64,000 bases of DNA from Eremomyces bilateralis CBS 781.70 (Eukaryota; Ascomycota; Dothideomycetes; Eremomycetales; Eremomycetaceae). The position numbers and the translations under genes were made by a program. Positions 10,130 through 20,587 of this stretch are shown one piece after another (position 1 is the first letter of the stretch; every line of letters starts with the position of its first letter). The stretch is from NCBI RefSeq assembly GCF_010015585.1, contig NW_022985088.1:311136-375135 (forward strand), read 5' to 3'. The notes under the pieces are model-generated. The model was not told the DNA's origin. It worked only from the letters and a program-made list of their open reading frames with translations, and did no database searches.

Positions 10130-11168
10130 CTACCTCAATTTTTTAGGAGGATAACGGTTACGATGTGGCCGAGATCCGCTGTTCAAGTTCGATGGTAGAA
10201 CCGGTATATTCGAGGAGCCTTCGGGGCGTGCCGTAGTAGAGGGAGAAGTAGGAGTAGATTGCGAGTCTGCGGTGCCGTCTGGGTGCGGTAGATAGAGGTC
10301 ATATAGGCTCGAGTCCGACGGCGTTAGTATTTCATCGACCGGCCCCGTAAGGCGCGATCTTTTCGAAGGGGTCGATGGAGTGGGCCGGCCCTCCCAACGA
10401 CCTGGTCGTTTCGACGGTGAGGGAGTGGTCGGGGTCGTCGTGAGTCCGGCGGACGCAAGTTTTGGTAAATAGGCCAGATCCAGGATTCGGAGGGCCAGAA
10501 GGTTCGTGTCAGTCGTACGACCCACCACCTTTGCGGTAAGGGCGATGAATGTTCCTACGTGAGGGATCTTCACCTTTGCCCAACGTTTAGAATCCTCTAA
10601 GAAGCAGGCCATAGAATATGGAACCGGTGCGGCGTTAGAGGCGTTATAGACGGAAGTGTCAATCACGAAGCGGCGAGCGTGGGCAGGGTCTAGGGAGTTG
10701 TCGTTATTACGAGACGACACGGAGCCAACGATGGTTACCATTGGACACCATTGGTCTGGCAAACGTTGGCGGTACTCGTCGAAGTTCGAAACGTCACCCG
10801 GATGTCTAGACCGGTTTAGTCGAGTCATAATACGAGAGTAGGTAGACGAGCCTCATCAGACTGAGTGCCTGGACGTTTATCTCCAAAGTATTATCTGCAG
10901 ATAAGGTAGTAGAAAAGCGACCGTCTGCGTAGAAGAAAGCGTCAGGGATAAACAGTTCCCGCTGCTCTTAGGTCAGATAGGCACGAATCCGCGCCCGAAT
11001 AGGCTCGACGACGATATCCGAACAGTAGAAGCCGTCTTCCTCGAAGATATTAAAGTCGGTTTAGATCTCGACGTAGTTAGATAAGCCTTATCGGGTCGGG
11101 TCATTCGCTACGGTATTAATAAAATCACGAATATGAATAATATTCGAGAGTGAGGGCAGTCGAGACAT
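10130..11168 (-). pseudogene. Helitron-associated companion ORF, RIP-damaged
   Basis: The intact 3' part is 232 codons (10130-10828). It continues upstream to an ATG at 11166-11168 once a frameshift near 10850 and three TAA stops (11088-11090, 11061-11063, 10968-10970) are allowed for; each is explained by CAA-to-TAA. The central region (CPMVTIVGSVSS ... VPYSMACFLED ... AKVKIPHVGTFIALTAKVVG) alternates short strands as an OB-fold single-strand-DNA-binding protein would. That is inference, not a recognised family. The C-terminal 100 residues are Pro/Ser/Thr-rich with basic patches. It is divergent from the Helitron replicase and shares its GC-rich composition, so it is probably cargo or an accessory gene of the element. 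Confidence 0.55.
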
Positions 11169-11888
11169 ATTGGGTAAATACAGTTAGGGGAGGGAGATCA
11201 GGGGAGATCCAGCTATCGTAATATCGAGGTAAGAGTTGATTAATATGGCGGTCGAGAGGAGCATAAGGTAGGGATAGAATTCCCACTTTATCTAATGTTA
11301 TGAGCGAAATAAAAGGCGAAGAGGGGTCGGCTGATCAATTAATAAAGAGGGAAGAGTAGGAAAGAGGGGAAAGGACGGGAGAAAGAATAAAAAGTTGACG
11401 TAATATTGGAATAGATTCTATAAGACAGGTTACACAATAGAGCGCGGAGCGCGGGTTGGTGATATGTCATGCACGTTGCCGTGTCACGGGGAGCGGATTT
11501 CGCGAAAGATAAGTCGTAGAAGATAGATAAGCATACGAGTCCGGGCTGGTATGATGGGGGAAAGTTGGAAGTCGTAGATTGATAGGCTGGTTGACCAAGT
11601 TTCGTTGCATTCAAGGTGAGGGGATCGTGTCTGCCGTTGAACGGTAGTAGAGTGGAAGAGGGATTGTCATCGTAAGTAGTCTGCAGAGCTAGGACGGGAT
11701 ACTAGATACTGTTCGGTCGACTGATTAGTTCGAGTTTTAAGAGGATAGCCTGTATATCGCGACAGGAGTTGCGAATCCAGATAAGCCGGTACTTCAATTG
11801 ATTCGAATCCGTTATAGAGGGCCACGGTCAAGGCGAGGAGAGTCCATCCGACCGGTTCCGTCGTTGGAGCGCATTATATCGAGAGCGC
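11169..11888. other. intergenic part of Helitron
   Basis: This is the space between the two divergent element genes. It probably carries both promoters. No coding sequence was recognised. Confidence 0.4.
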
Positions 11889-14800
11889 ATGGCGCAGGCG
11901 GGTATAGAGTTGCGGACACCTGCTAGTATCTTTAACACGATAGAGCAGGAGTTCGAACACGGTGGTCGACCAGGTCGAAATCCGAATCGGGATGGATCAG
12001 TGCTCGCAGGCCTAGGCCTTCGGACATCGACGGACATTGCTGAAGAATTCGAGAGAGAAGAGGAGCAGGCCAGAATAGAGGGGAGTTCCCGCGGTCAGCG
12101 GACTCAGACGCCGAGTGCGATGCCGGGGGCGATGCCGAGGGCGACGTCGTCCAGCGAAGTAACTGATAGTACTGAGCACGGTCCGAGCGAGACCAGTCCT
12201 TCTGTCGTGGCGAACCGATCCTATTTAGGACAGAGGAGGTCCGGGCCGGCCATTTCTCGTAAGACGCCCTCTAAACGCGTCCGAAGAGCGGACCGTTTAG
12301 ACTGGAATAAAGAGGAGCAAAGGCGAGAGCTCGACGGTATTATGCGTGGATTAGATGACGAATTCGTCGAGAAAGAGCGGCTCTCTTATGACCAGGCGTG
12401 GTGTGCGCCGATCCTAACCAGGACTAAGGTTAATACCGTCTAGGAGTTCTATAAAGCGTTCCATGATGTGAACACGTTACCGATACTCACTTGCATGTTT
12501 TGTTATGGCAAGTACGGCCGGATCGAGCTGCAGGAAGTGGCATAGGAACAGTGGACGGCCAGTCCTATTAAGAAGCGTCAAGATTCGCCTTTCTAATACG
12601 TTAAGTGTTTCCCTATCGGGAAGAGTATTTACGGGTGTAAATCCTGTGTGCTACAGCTAGGGAAAAATAGTCTATCTCTAGGCGCCCAGTTACACGACCG
12701 ACTCGGATACGAGCATATGTTCCCCGATGAATTAAAGGATCTAACGCCGATTAAGGAGAAGCGTATCGCACTGAATTCGTGCTACGGCTTCATCGCCCAG
12801 TATAGTATCCCTAATAGTCCGAGGCAAGGTGTGAGGTATAGGAGGCACATCAAGGGGCACATCACCGTCTTCCCCAACAACGTGCAGGAGCTGGTGGCCA
12901 ACGTCCTCCCGCATCCGCTCCTGAAGGTGATGGACGAGATTCATATGTCCTGGCAGGGGAAAGAGAAGCCCGTACCAAGCGATTTGTCAGTCCTTCTATC
13001 GGTTCGGCGTCGGGTAGTAGAGAAGGCACTGGTATGGCTGAAGCGGCATAATCCGCTGTATGGTCATATTAAGATCGATGTAGCCGAATTGGAGAGCTGG
13101 GATACGCCCTCGCACGGGGTACTATCTCGAGTATATGAGCGGTTAAGACGGGATGAGCCATCGGCGCAGGAGAAGGCACGAACTGGGCAGTTAGTTCCAC
13201 CCACAGAGCGCGGCCTAGATGAAGGAGAGGCGATAGATATTCGAGAAGTCCTGGCCACGTTAGGTGAGGGGTACGATATCGAGCCCGACCAGGACGTAAC
13301 AGGAGAACCCGAACAGGGCGATACTGCCGATAGGGATAGGGACAGGGTCTCTAACGGCGCTGCAGTTCCCGTTTATGAAACCAGTTCATCGGGCATGTTC
13401 GCACTAGATAGGGGGCCGGATATCGCGAACGGGGAGAAACTATAGTACGTTCGTGATACGCTAGGCCAACAGGATCCGCGCAATAAACGGCGGGGTAGGA
13501 CGGCAGAGGTTCGGCGTGGGAATGGTGCCGAGCCGTATATCGTGGTGAATCGGGGCGAGGACTTTGCCGATCCGTTCGATGTACGGTTCTTCGCAAAGAC
13601 GTTCCCAGCGCTATTCCCCCTCGGTCGTGGAGGCCCACTTCAGGCGGATGAGAGCATACAGGACGCCGCCGGGGAGAGAGACGTGGGCATTGAGGCGGGC
13701 CGGGCACGAGACCTCATTTCGTCGCGGAACATGGGACTGGTGACGTGGGCCAAACTGGTCCTCCAGCGTCACGGCGGTCGATTCGCGTCACACCCTATCT
13801 TTGCCTTTCTCGTTTTTAATGTGGGTATCCGGTCAAGGAACCGCCGCGTTAGTATGGCGAGTGTGAAGAGGAAGGAATTCCCCGAAGTTGAGCGTCTTAT
13901 ACGTTTGCTAAGCGTGGAACGGCTAGAGCGTGCTAAGGTCGAACTAGAGGTTTCACGGACGACGAGCGACGAGGGCGTGAATCAGTTATTAAGGAGCCTG
14001 TCGCTGTATGGATATCGCCAGCCGATGTCGAGGGAGAGTCGTTTAAACATGCGGCGTAAGATCCAGTCCCTTATCATTCGGGATGGCATCCCGGCCATCT
14101 GGTTCACGCTGAATCCGAACGACATTACTAATCCGATCAAGCTCCGGCTTGCCGCGTATCGGACCCGAGATCCGGAGGAGGCTGAAGCGTTCTTAACTAG
14201 CCTAGATCTAGCGTATAAGCGAGCACGGCTGGCGATCTCGGACCCGCTCAGTTCGGCCCTTTTCTTCCATAGGGAGATTTCCCTATTTTTCAAGCACTAT
14301 GTAAAGACAGGGGAGGACTCGGTGTTTGGGCGGATCAATCGGTATTTCGGAGCCGTAGAGACCAACGAGCGCGGGTCTCTCTATGTCCACGGGCTTCTCT
14401 GGCTCCAGGGAAATATGCAGCTGAGTTCTATTCTACAGGACAATAATGAAGAGGATCGGGAGGCATATCGGGAGCGGGTTACTCGATATGTAGATAGCGT
14501 GTTTACCGAGGTATGTTCGCCGTATTATGGCCATATAGAGGAAAGATTGTCAAATGTAACCAACTAAGCTAAATCCCCAAAAAGGGACGCCCCTACTAGG
14601 AGGCTAGTAGAAGGGCAGATATAGCTAAGGTAATTTTCCTGTGACAAAGATAGCCGAGTATAAGGCTGAACGGTATAGGATCTCGATTACGAGGCGTTCT
14701 CCGCCGTTCGGGCGGAACGGTCCGTAATGTCGGACATATCGGCGCTACTAGCGAACCGCGAGCAATTCGCCGCCGCGTTCGAGGAGGAGGCCAACTTCTG

Positions 14801-17206
14801 CGCCGGTGCTACCCAGATCCACACCCATAGCCCGACGTGTGTGAAATACTCCATCAAGGGGCAGACACGGAAGAATCAGGACCCGTGCCGGTTCAAGGCC
14901 CCGTAGAAATTGGTAGAGAGGACGGCGTTTACCGAGGGAGGAGTGTTACAGATTCGGCGGACGCATAGTATGGTGAATCGATGGAACGAGGCGATCGCGG
15001 TAGGGCTGCGTCATAACTATGACATTTCGTTCATCGCAACGCAGTGTAAGACTATGGCCCTCGTGTTTTACCTAACGAACTATGCAACGAAAGTCGAGGA
15101 CCCGGTGTAGAAGCGGGTGGCCGCAGCGGCAGAGCTAATCCCGGCTCATAACGATGCGATGGCGGAGCGGCAGGAAGACGCAACGGATGGCCCGACAACG
15201 GACAACGGTACCGAGAACCGGACACGGCAGTTTTTAATGAGAATCGCGAACCGGATCTTCACGGAGCGGCCGTTATCACTCGTAGAAGTCGTCTCTAATC
15301 TGCTAGGTTACCCCAGGGAATTTACCAGTAATAACGCCTGGTCGTTCGTTAACGTCAGTGCCCTATACTGGCATATTTTCCGCCGGTAGCCGCATCTGCA
15401 ACGCGAGAGTGGTATAGACTCTAGAGACGAGGCAGTTGAGGAGACGGTGTTCGTACAGGAAGCGGGAGTAAGAATTTCTCTTATTCAAGCATATCCGCAC
15501 CGTGGCCGACTCTTACAAGCGCTGTCCCTCTATGATTATATGTCGGTAGTCAAGTTGAAGCGAAAGGGGAAGGACATTGGTAAGTAGGGTGAGATAGAAT
15601 TAGACCATGCTTAGTCTCCGTCGCGGTCGTGGGTACAGGTACTACGAAAGTCCAGCGAGTATACGATAGTCTGCTTCGACGGCTACCTAAGTAGAGACCT
15701 GAGTGAGGAAAGTGAGGTCTACTATAAAAGGTATGTGTAGCGCCTCTCTTTACACGATCGAACTTATTACTATATTCTGGCGAGAGCGAGAATGATACTC
15801 GGGAGGGTTAACGATCTGGCATACGCAGGGCTGCTATTCAGCATCTTGCCATCTTTGTGCCGTGGGAGTCCTTTTTGGCCGAGACGACGGGCGATATTAA
15901 TACGATCTGGGAGAGTCGAAAGCCGGGTCTGCCTCGGCGGATGGCATCTATCGCCGAGAATATCTAACTGCTGCACCGATCGGCCGAAGACGCAAAGCGC
16001 GATACGAAGTAGTAGGCCGCGATGTCCGGAGAGACGGATCCGTTCGCCGATGCGGCCGATCTAGAAGATAGGGGCGATGATAGGAGTGAAGGGCCGAGGA
16101 CAACGTACCGGTCAGACCGCCTCGGCAATGCCACACGACTCATTGACGTCCTAAGGAACGCAATAGAGGCCTATCAGGTCACAGCCGGCTCGACAGAGAT
16201 ATCGAGGATGGTAGATCAAATGAGCCGATTTCAGCAAACCGCCCTAGATTCTATAGACGAACTAGGAGCTACGACCACCCTCGATCAAGGACCAGGAACT
16301 CTTAGCGGCCAAGGAGACGGGTTTCCCGGGCCAGCGGCGTCGGTCGTGCCGGCACAGGGGTTGCTTAAGTCGATCAAGGCGCAGCAAAAAAGCGTCTCTC
16401 GCGAGAGAGAGAGGATAATCCAAGGGATCCAGGGGTCGGTCGGGGAGAGTAATGCCGAGTTCAGGGCGCCCAACGGTTTCGGGGAGCAGGACGTCCATTT
16501 CACCGCTGCCGATGAGGAAGGCCGGGGCGGGGACCCCGGACCATCTATGAATATCCAGCTCGGTCCCTCCACGTCGTTTTCTGCGGCAGGGAAGCAGTTA
16601 GCAGAGGAGTCGTTTACCTTAAACCGAAAACAGAGCATCGCACTTCGACTCATCTGTCGCCAGCTAGACCGGATCCGCCGCGACGAGTCCGGAGTTCCCC
16701 AGCTCTGCCAATTTATCGGAGGCGAGGGCGGGACGGGAAAGTCACGGATCATCGGAGCGGTCGCGGCGCTGTTCGCGAGGAAGGGGATCCCGCAACGCCT
16801 GCTAATCACAGCGACCTCGGGAACAGCGGCTGCTAATATTAATGGGGTTACCATCCATTCCGCGTGCGGGTTCTGGAAAGATACAGCTCGGTCGGCGGGT
16901 CGGAGTGCGGATTTAGAGAGATTCGCGCCGAGGAGTTCAACCAATCTCCGCATCGATGGACGAAGCCGGACCGAGTGGCAGGAAAAACTCCTGCTTATTA
17001 TCGACGAGGTTAGCATGCTGGGTGCACGGACGCTGTATATAGTGAACGAACAGCTATACCGACTTCGAGGGTGTGTAGACGACTTTGGCGGCATCCCGAT
17101 TATTGTCTTCTGCGGGGATTTCCGTCAGTTCCGTCCGGTCCAAGAGCGGTCGATCCTTCTCCCTAGCCACGCTATTACGTGGACCGACGATAGTACGTTA
17201 AATTGA
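11889..17206 (+). pseudogene. Helitron Rep/helicase, multiple stops, truncated
   Basis: The frame resumes after each stop: 11889-12443, 12444-12647 (three stops), 12648-13445, 13446-14510, an apparent intron 14511-14678, then 14679 on, with a one-base frameshift near 15830. Rep domain: conserved IWFTLNPNDITNP near 14100. The HUH motif at 14382-14390 reads Tyr-Val-His instead of His-x-His. The paired tyrosines survive as YLTNYATK (Tyr codons 15069-15071 and 15081-15083). Helicase: Walker A GGEGGTGKSR near 16720-16750, Walker B LLIIDEVSMLG near 16990, and motif III GDFRQFRPV near 17120. Helicase motifs IV-VI are missing because the sequence ends at 17206. Stops are TAG or TAA where Gln or Trp is expected. 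The copy cannot be functional. Confidence 0.85.
14511..14678 (+). other. apparent 168-bp intron in Helitron Rep gene
   Basis: GTATGT at the left, CTGAAC branch-like sequence and TATAG at the right. Removing it joins VDSVFTE to DLDYEAFSAVRAE, a normal Rep continuation. The length is a multiple of three. It contains stops, including TGA, not explained by RIP. Confidence 0.55.
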
Positions 17207-17498
17207 TTCTTATTATTATTACATAAATTTGGGGGTTTCTTCGCAACAAATGTTTATTGCATGAAATTTACCCACCCTAGTGGCAATGCATTGTCGGGGG
17301 GCAAATCCCTGCAAAATCTGTTGATATCCCTGTCAGACCTTTGATTTACCGATGTCGAAATTAGCACTGTGACGGCGAAGGGGATAGCTTACCAAACAAA
17401 AAATGGAATGTGCTGCGAATTCTTTATAGATTTCTTGACAGGATTGTGACTTCGTTACACCACCGTCCTAACCCTGGCCATAGAATGCAAAAAGACAT
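17207..17498. other. AT-rich junction
   Basis: Sequence between the helicase break and the transporter stop codon. It starts with a TTATTATTATTAC run. No feature was seen. Confidence 0.4.
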
Positions 17499-18896
17499 CT
17501 ACAAATGCCGGTATGTTCGAGTGAGCATAAGGCCGCCGACAACCATGAGCAGGCCCGAGAACAAGACCGCCATGCTAAAGTCCCGGCCATCAGATACAAT
17601 CGCATACACAGCGCTTGGTCCCGCAAAGACGCCTAACCCCATGATACTATTCAGTAGGCCAACCTTGGAGGCAAGGTCCTCAAAGCCAAACATGTCCGAC
17701 ATAACAACTGGAATCAGGCTCACGAATCCAGAGCCCAGGAAGCCGACAAAAATTACGAAGACTGTCATCAACGCGACGGGCTTCTCATCTTCAGCCTCGA
17801 CCATAACAGCTGGAAGCCAGAAGACCAGGTGTCCAACGCCGCAGAGAACGAAGCTGGCGATCAGCGCCGTCAGCTTGCCGTAACGATCAGCAAAGCTGCC
17901 CACACCCAAACGACCAATGATCGAGAGGCCGTTCATGAGGCCGAGCAGCCAGGCAGCGTACTCTGTGTTGATACCCTGCGACACGGCGGAGGCTGGAACA
18001 AGGAAGTAACGCGGCAAAAAGCCTGTCATGGCCACAGTACCTGATACAAGGATGACCAGGAAACGGGGGTCTTTCAGCAGCCGAAGGTCCATAATCTTCT
18101 GAAACCGAGGGCCGGGCTGCCTTCCGGCTCGCATGAAGGAGACACAGGAGAAAGTAAGGACTCCGGCCGATATGTATGCCAGCATGCGAAAGGTGCCGGG
18201 AAGCCCAAGTCTTTGGATCATGATGCGAACCGAATATGGCCCGATACAGCCCCCTAGAGCCCCTCCCGAGACCACGAAGCCGTTGGCGAGACCATGACGC
18301 CGGAAGTATTGACCGGAGACACTGATAGCAGGGTAGTATACGAGAGCCGTGCCAAGACCGAAAGCAAGACCCTGGGAGAGCACGAGTTGGTAGAATTGGG
18401 TCGAGAATGATGCTGCAACTAGGCCGCCGACGATGAGTATGGAGCCAGATATAAGGGCGGCCTGGTATCCCAATATGTCGGCAAATCGTCCGGTAAACAC
18501 ACCAAGAACCATGTAAAGGCTGGACGAGAGTGAGCCAATGATGATTATCTCAGGCGACGGCATGTCGGGGAATAGTGTCGACTTATAATATTCCTGGAAG
18601 ACGCCGAAGGAGTTGGGCACGCCGACAGCGATGAAGGTGATCCCAAAGGCAGCAAGGAGAATCGCCCAGCGCGAAGCCCTATAATGCGAGACGGACTGTC
18701 GGGTGCCGTGGGCAATGCTTTGCGCCTCGTCGCTATGCCGCGACCCATCGCGAGGGCTGTCGACGGCTGTAAGACTTTGCAATTGAGTTGACGACATCTT
18801 GCTTGATTGGAGTAGATGCACGGAGATCAGTGAATTTGTTGGTACGTAGTGTGACGATTCGTCTATATCCCCTTCGCTGTCGTCGCTGAAGTGCAC
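17499..18896 (-). CDS. MFS transporter, monocarboxylate (MCT) type
   Basis: Single exon, 465 codons from the first ATG. A second in-frame ATG (MSSTQLQ, residue 34) is an equally possible start. About 50-80 polar N-terminal residues precede the first membrane segment (WAILLAAFGITFIAVGVPNSFGVFQEYY), which has the GVFQEYY motif of fungal MCT-like proteins. Roughly 12 membrane segments follow, with the GRFAD loop between segments 2 and 3 and a central loop (GRQPGPRFQK) between 6 and 7. The plasma membrane is the likely location. The substrate is unknown; family members move monocarboxylates, riboflavin or small metabolites. It is divergent from the adjacent Zn2Cys6 regulator, which may control it. 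Confidence 0.85.
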   Translation of the reverse strand: MHFSDDSEGDIDESSHYVPTNSLISVHLLQSSKMSSTQLQSLTAVDSPRDGSRHSDEAQSIAHGTRQSVSHYRASRWAILLAAFGITFIAVGVPNSFGVFQEYYKSTLFPDMPSPEIIIIGSLSSSLYMVLGVFTGRFADILGYQAALISGSILIVGGLVAASFSTQFYQLVLSQGLAFGLGTALVYYPAISVSGQYFRRHGLANGFVVSGGALGGCIGPYSVRIMIQRLGLPGTFRMLAYISAGVLTFSCVSFMRAGRQPGPRFQKIMDLRLLKDPRFLVILVSGTVAMTGFLPRYFLVPASAVSQGINTEYAAWLLGLMNGLSIIGRLGVGSFADRYGKLTALIASFVLCGVGHLVFWLPAVMVEAEDEKPVALMTVFVIFVGFLGSGFVSLIPVVMSDMFGFEDLASKVGLLNSIMGLGVFAGPSAVYAIVSDGRDFSMAVLFSGLLMVVGGLMLTRTYRHL

Positions 18897-19335
18897 AACC
18901 TAAACTCCGTTTGGTTAGAGTAGCGGAATTGTCGCATTACGCGGGGGTGATGATTAAGCAAGTTCGCTGCTTAAGCTCAGTTACTGTATAGACACAACGC
19001 ATGTTGATATTGACGATTCCTATTGTTCTCGAAGAGAGTGTTCTAGCTAGCCAAAACGTTGAAGATAGGCAAATACATAGGAGAAAAGTGAGCAGTCCTA
19101 AATAGGCTTAGCCTAGGGGTAATGGGCCAGAGATGGACAAGCCCTATACAATCATTTGAGACGGAGAATAGGATAGGAAGAGCGCGAGGGGGAAAGACTC
19201 CTGTGGCTGAGGCGGGAAGTTCAGCCACGTCGAAAAGGGTAAGCCTTCCTTTTTAGGAGGGTATTTGTCAGCGGCCAAACTATATACCTTTGACGATCTG
19301 ATCGTTCGAACATCCTCATCCCATCAAAATCTATT
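18897..19335. promoter_or_regulatory. divergent promoter region, MFS and Zn2Cys6 genes
   Basis: 439 bases between two divergent start codons. A TATATAC lies near 19281, about 55 bases before the regulator ATG. Inverted CGG-type motifs for zinc-cluster binding were not assigned. Confidence 0.4.
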
Positions 19336-20436
19336 ATGTCTCTGCGTCGTAAATCGTGCGATGCCTGCTTCAAAGGTAGACGGAAATGCGACCGCGGCCA
19401 CCCGGTGTGCAAAAGATGCCACAAGAACCAGAGAGCATGTCATTACGGACCTCTTCCTACGGACACCTCTAGAGTGACCGCCAGCACTGGTGAATGGTCT
19501 CCGGGTACAACACAAGCCTTGGTTCAGATGACCCAATTCTCTGAATTATTGGACAACCACGACCATGACGGCCACTTGAATTCCGCGCTCGATTTCGATA
19601 TACAGCAAAGCTACCTCATCGATACCTTCAGTTTAAGCATACCAAACTTTCTTGGGAACTTGGGAGAGATACAACCTGTGTCAGGCAACACCAAAAGCTG
19701 GCAGTGGGTCATTGACCAGCTCAAAAGCTATCCGCAAACGTTTGCTCAGAACGCGGAAACGCCTTTCATACACAAAGAATTATACCTCAATCAATCTCCA
19801 GCACCAATACGAGCAGCATTCGGTATTTGCGCTGCCCATATCTTCGTGAATGATGGCAACAAGTCGATGCTGAATCGAACTCTCAACGCAGAGGTAACTG
19901 AATTGCTGAGGCCTGCTCTGGACGAGACTATTCTACAGGCACTGGCTAGAATGCAGGCACTGGTGTTGTACCAGATTATCAGGATGTTATATGGCGACCT
20001 CGAACAACGCATCTCAGCTGAACAGCAAGAAAACTCAATAGCAGCTTCCGGATTGCAGCTTCTCCGCCGTGCAGACTGGGAGCTTCAGGGCGAGCAACCA
20101 ACGTGGAAGAATTGGATCCTAGCAGAGAGCATCCGTCGTACCGTTATGGTAGCGTTCATGTCGTACGCGGTATATTCGCTTTTCAAACATGGCATATGTC
20201 CCGAATTCCCAACGTTATCTATGTTGCCCGTTTCCACGAAAGCAAATTTGTGGGGCTCGCCTGGAGTTGGCGTACAGCATCACATTCTGGATAAAACTAT
20301 GAAGTATCACGAATATACCGACAATTGGTGTGCCTTTCCCCAACTGGATCCGGCCCCTTTCGAGAAGATGCTACTCGTAGCCTGCAAGGGCTTAGATCAA
20401 ATCGAAGCACTTACATTCGCCGGGACCATTGGTTGA
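19336..20436 (+). CDS. Zn(II)2Cys6 transcription factor
   Basis: Single exon, 366 codons. A zinc cluster at residues 9-36 (CDACFKGRRKCDRGHPVCKRCH ... C) has the spacing C-x2-C-x6-C-x5-C-x2-C-x6-C. The following YGPLPTDTSR linker is typical of small regulators found in secondary-metabolite clusters. The rest is a mostly helical region with no clear motif. It is shorter than regulators with a complete fungal_trans domain. Nuclear DNA-binding role. Its placement between a transporter and a reductase suggests local control, which is inference. Confidence 0.8.
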   Translation: MSLRRKSCDACFKGRRKCDRGHPVCKRCHKNQRACHYGPLPTDTSRVTASTGEWSPGTTQALVQMTQFSELLDNHDHDGHLNSALDFDIQQSYLIDTFSLSIPNFLGNLGEIQPVSGNTKSWQWVIDQLKSYPQTFAQNAETPFIHKELYLNQSPAPIRAAFGICAAHIFVNDGNKSMLNRTLNAEVTELLRPALDETILQALARMQALVLYQIIRMLYGDLEQRISAEQQENSIAASGLQLLRRADWELQGEQPTWKNWILAESIRRTVMVAFMSYAVYSLFKHGICPEFPTLSMLPVSTKANLWGSPGVGVQHHILDKTMKYHEYTDNWCAFPQLDPAPFEKMLLVACKGLDQIEALTFAGTIG

Positions 20437-20587
20437 AGACCGTCCTGCCTGAGATTCAGATCTTGATTGATATAATCACTATTCAGGGTCATTGGCATTA
20501 TTAGTACAAGTCCTTTCAAAAGAGTAGAGCGGTTATATATTTCCAGTGTACACACAGCATTGCCGAGCACCAACCTAGAGCGCGAGA

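Larger units (their letters stand above)
10130..17206 (+). mobile_element. Helitron-like rolling-circle transposon, decayed and 3'-truncated
   Basis: Plus-strand remnants of a Rep-helicase protein (11889-17206) with a divergent companion gene to its left. The order of an N-terminal cysteine-containing region, Rep domain and Pif1-family helicase is the fungal Helitron arrangement. Neither terminus was found: no TC start was fixed, and the helicase stops in mid-domain at 17206 with no hairpin and CTRR end. The sequence is GC-rich relative to the AT-rich gap after it. Many TAG/TAA stops indicate RIP. Confidence 0.8.

Noticed and set aside
14565-14567. TAA in the Helitron Rep frame counted as a RIP stop
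   Set aside because: It falls inside the apparent intron 14511-14678, where the sequence is not Rep-like.
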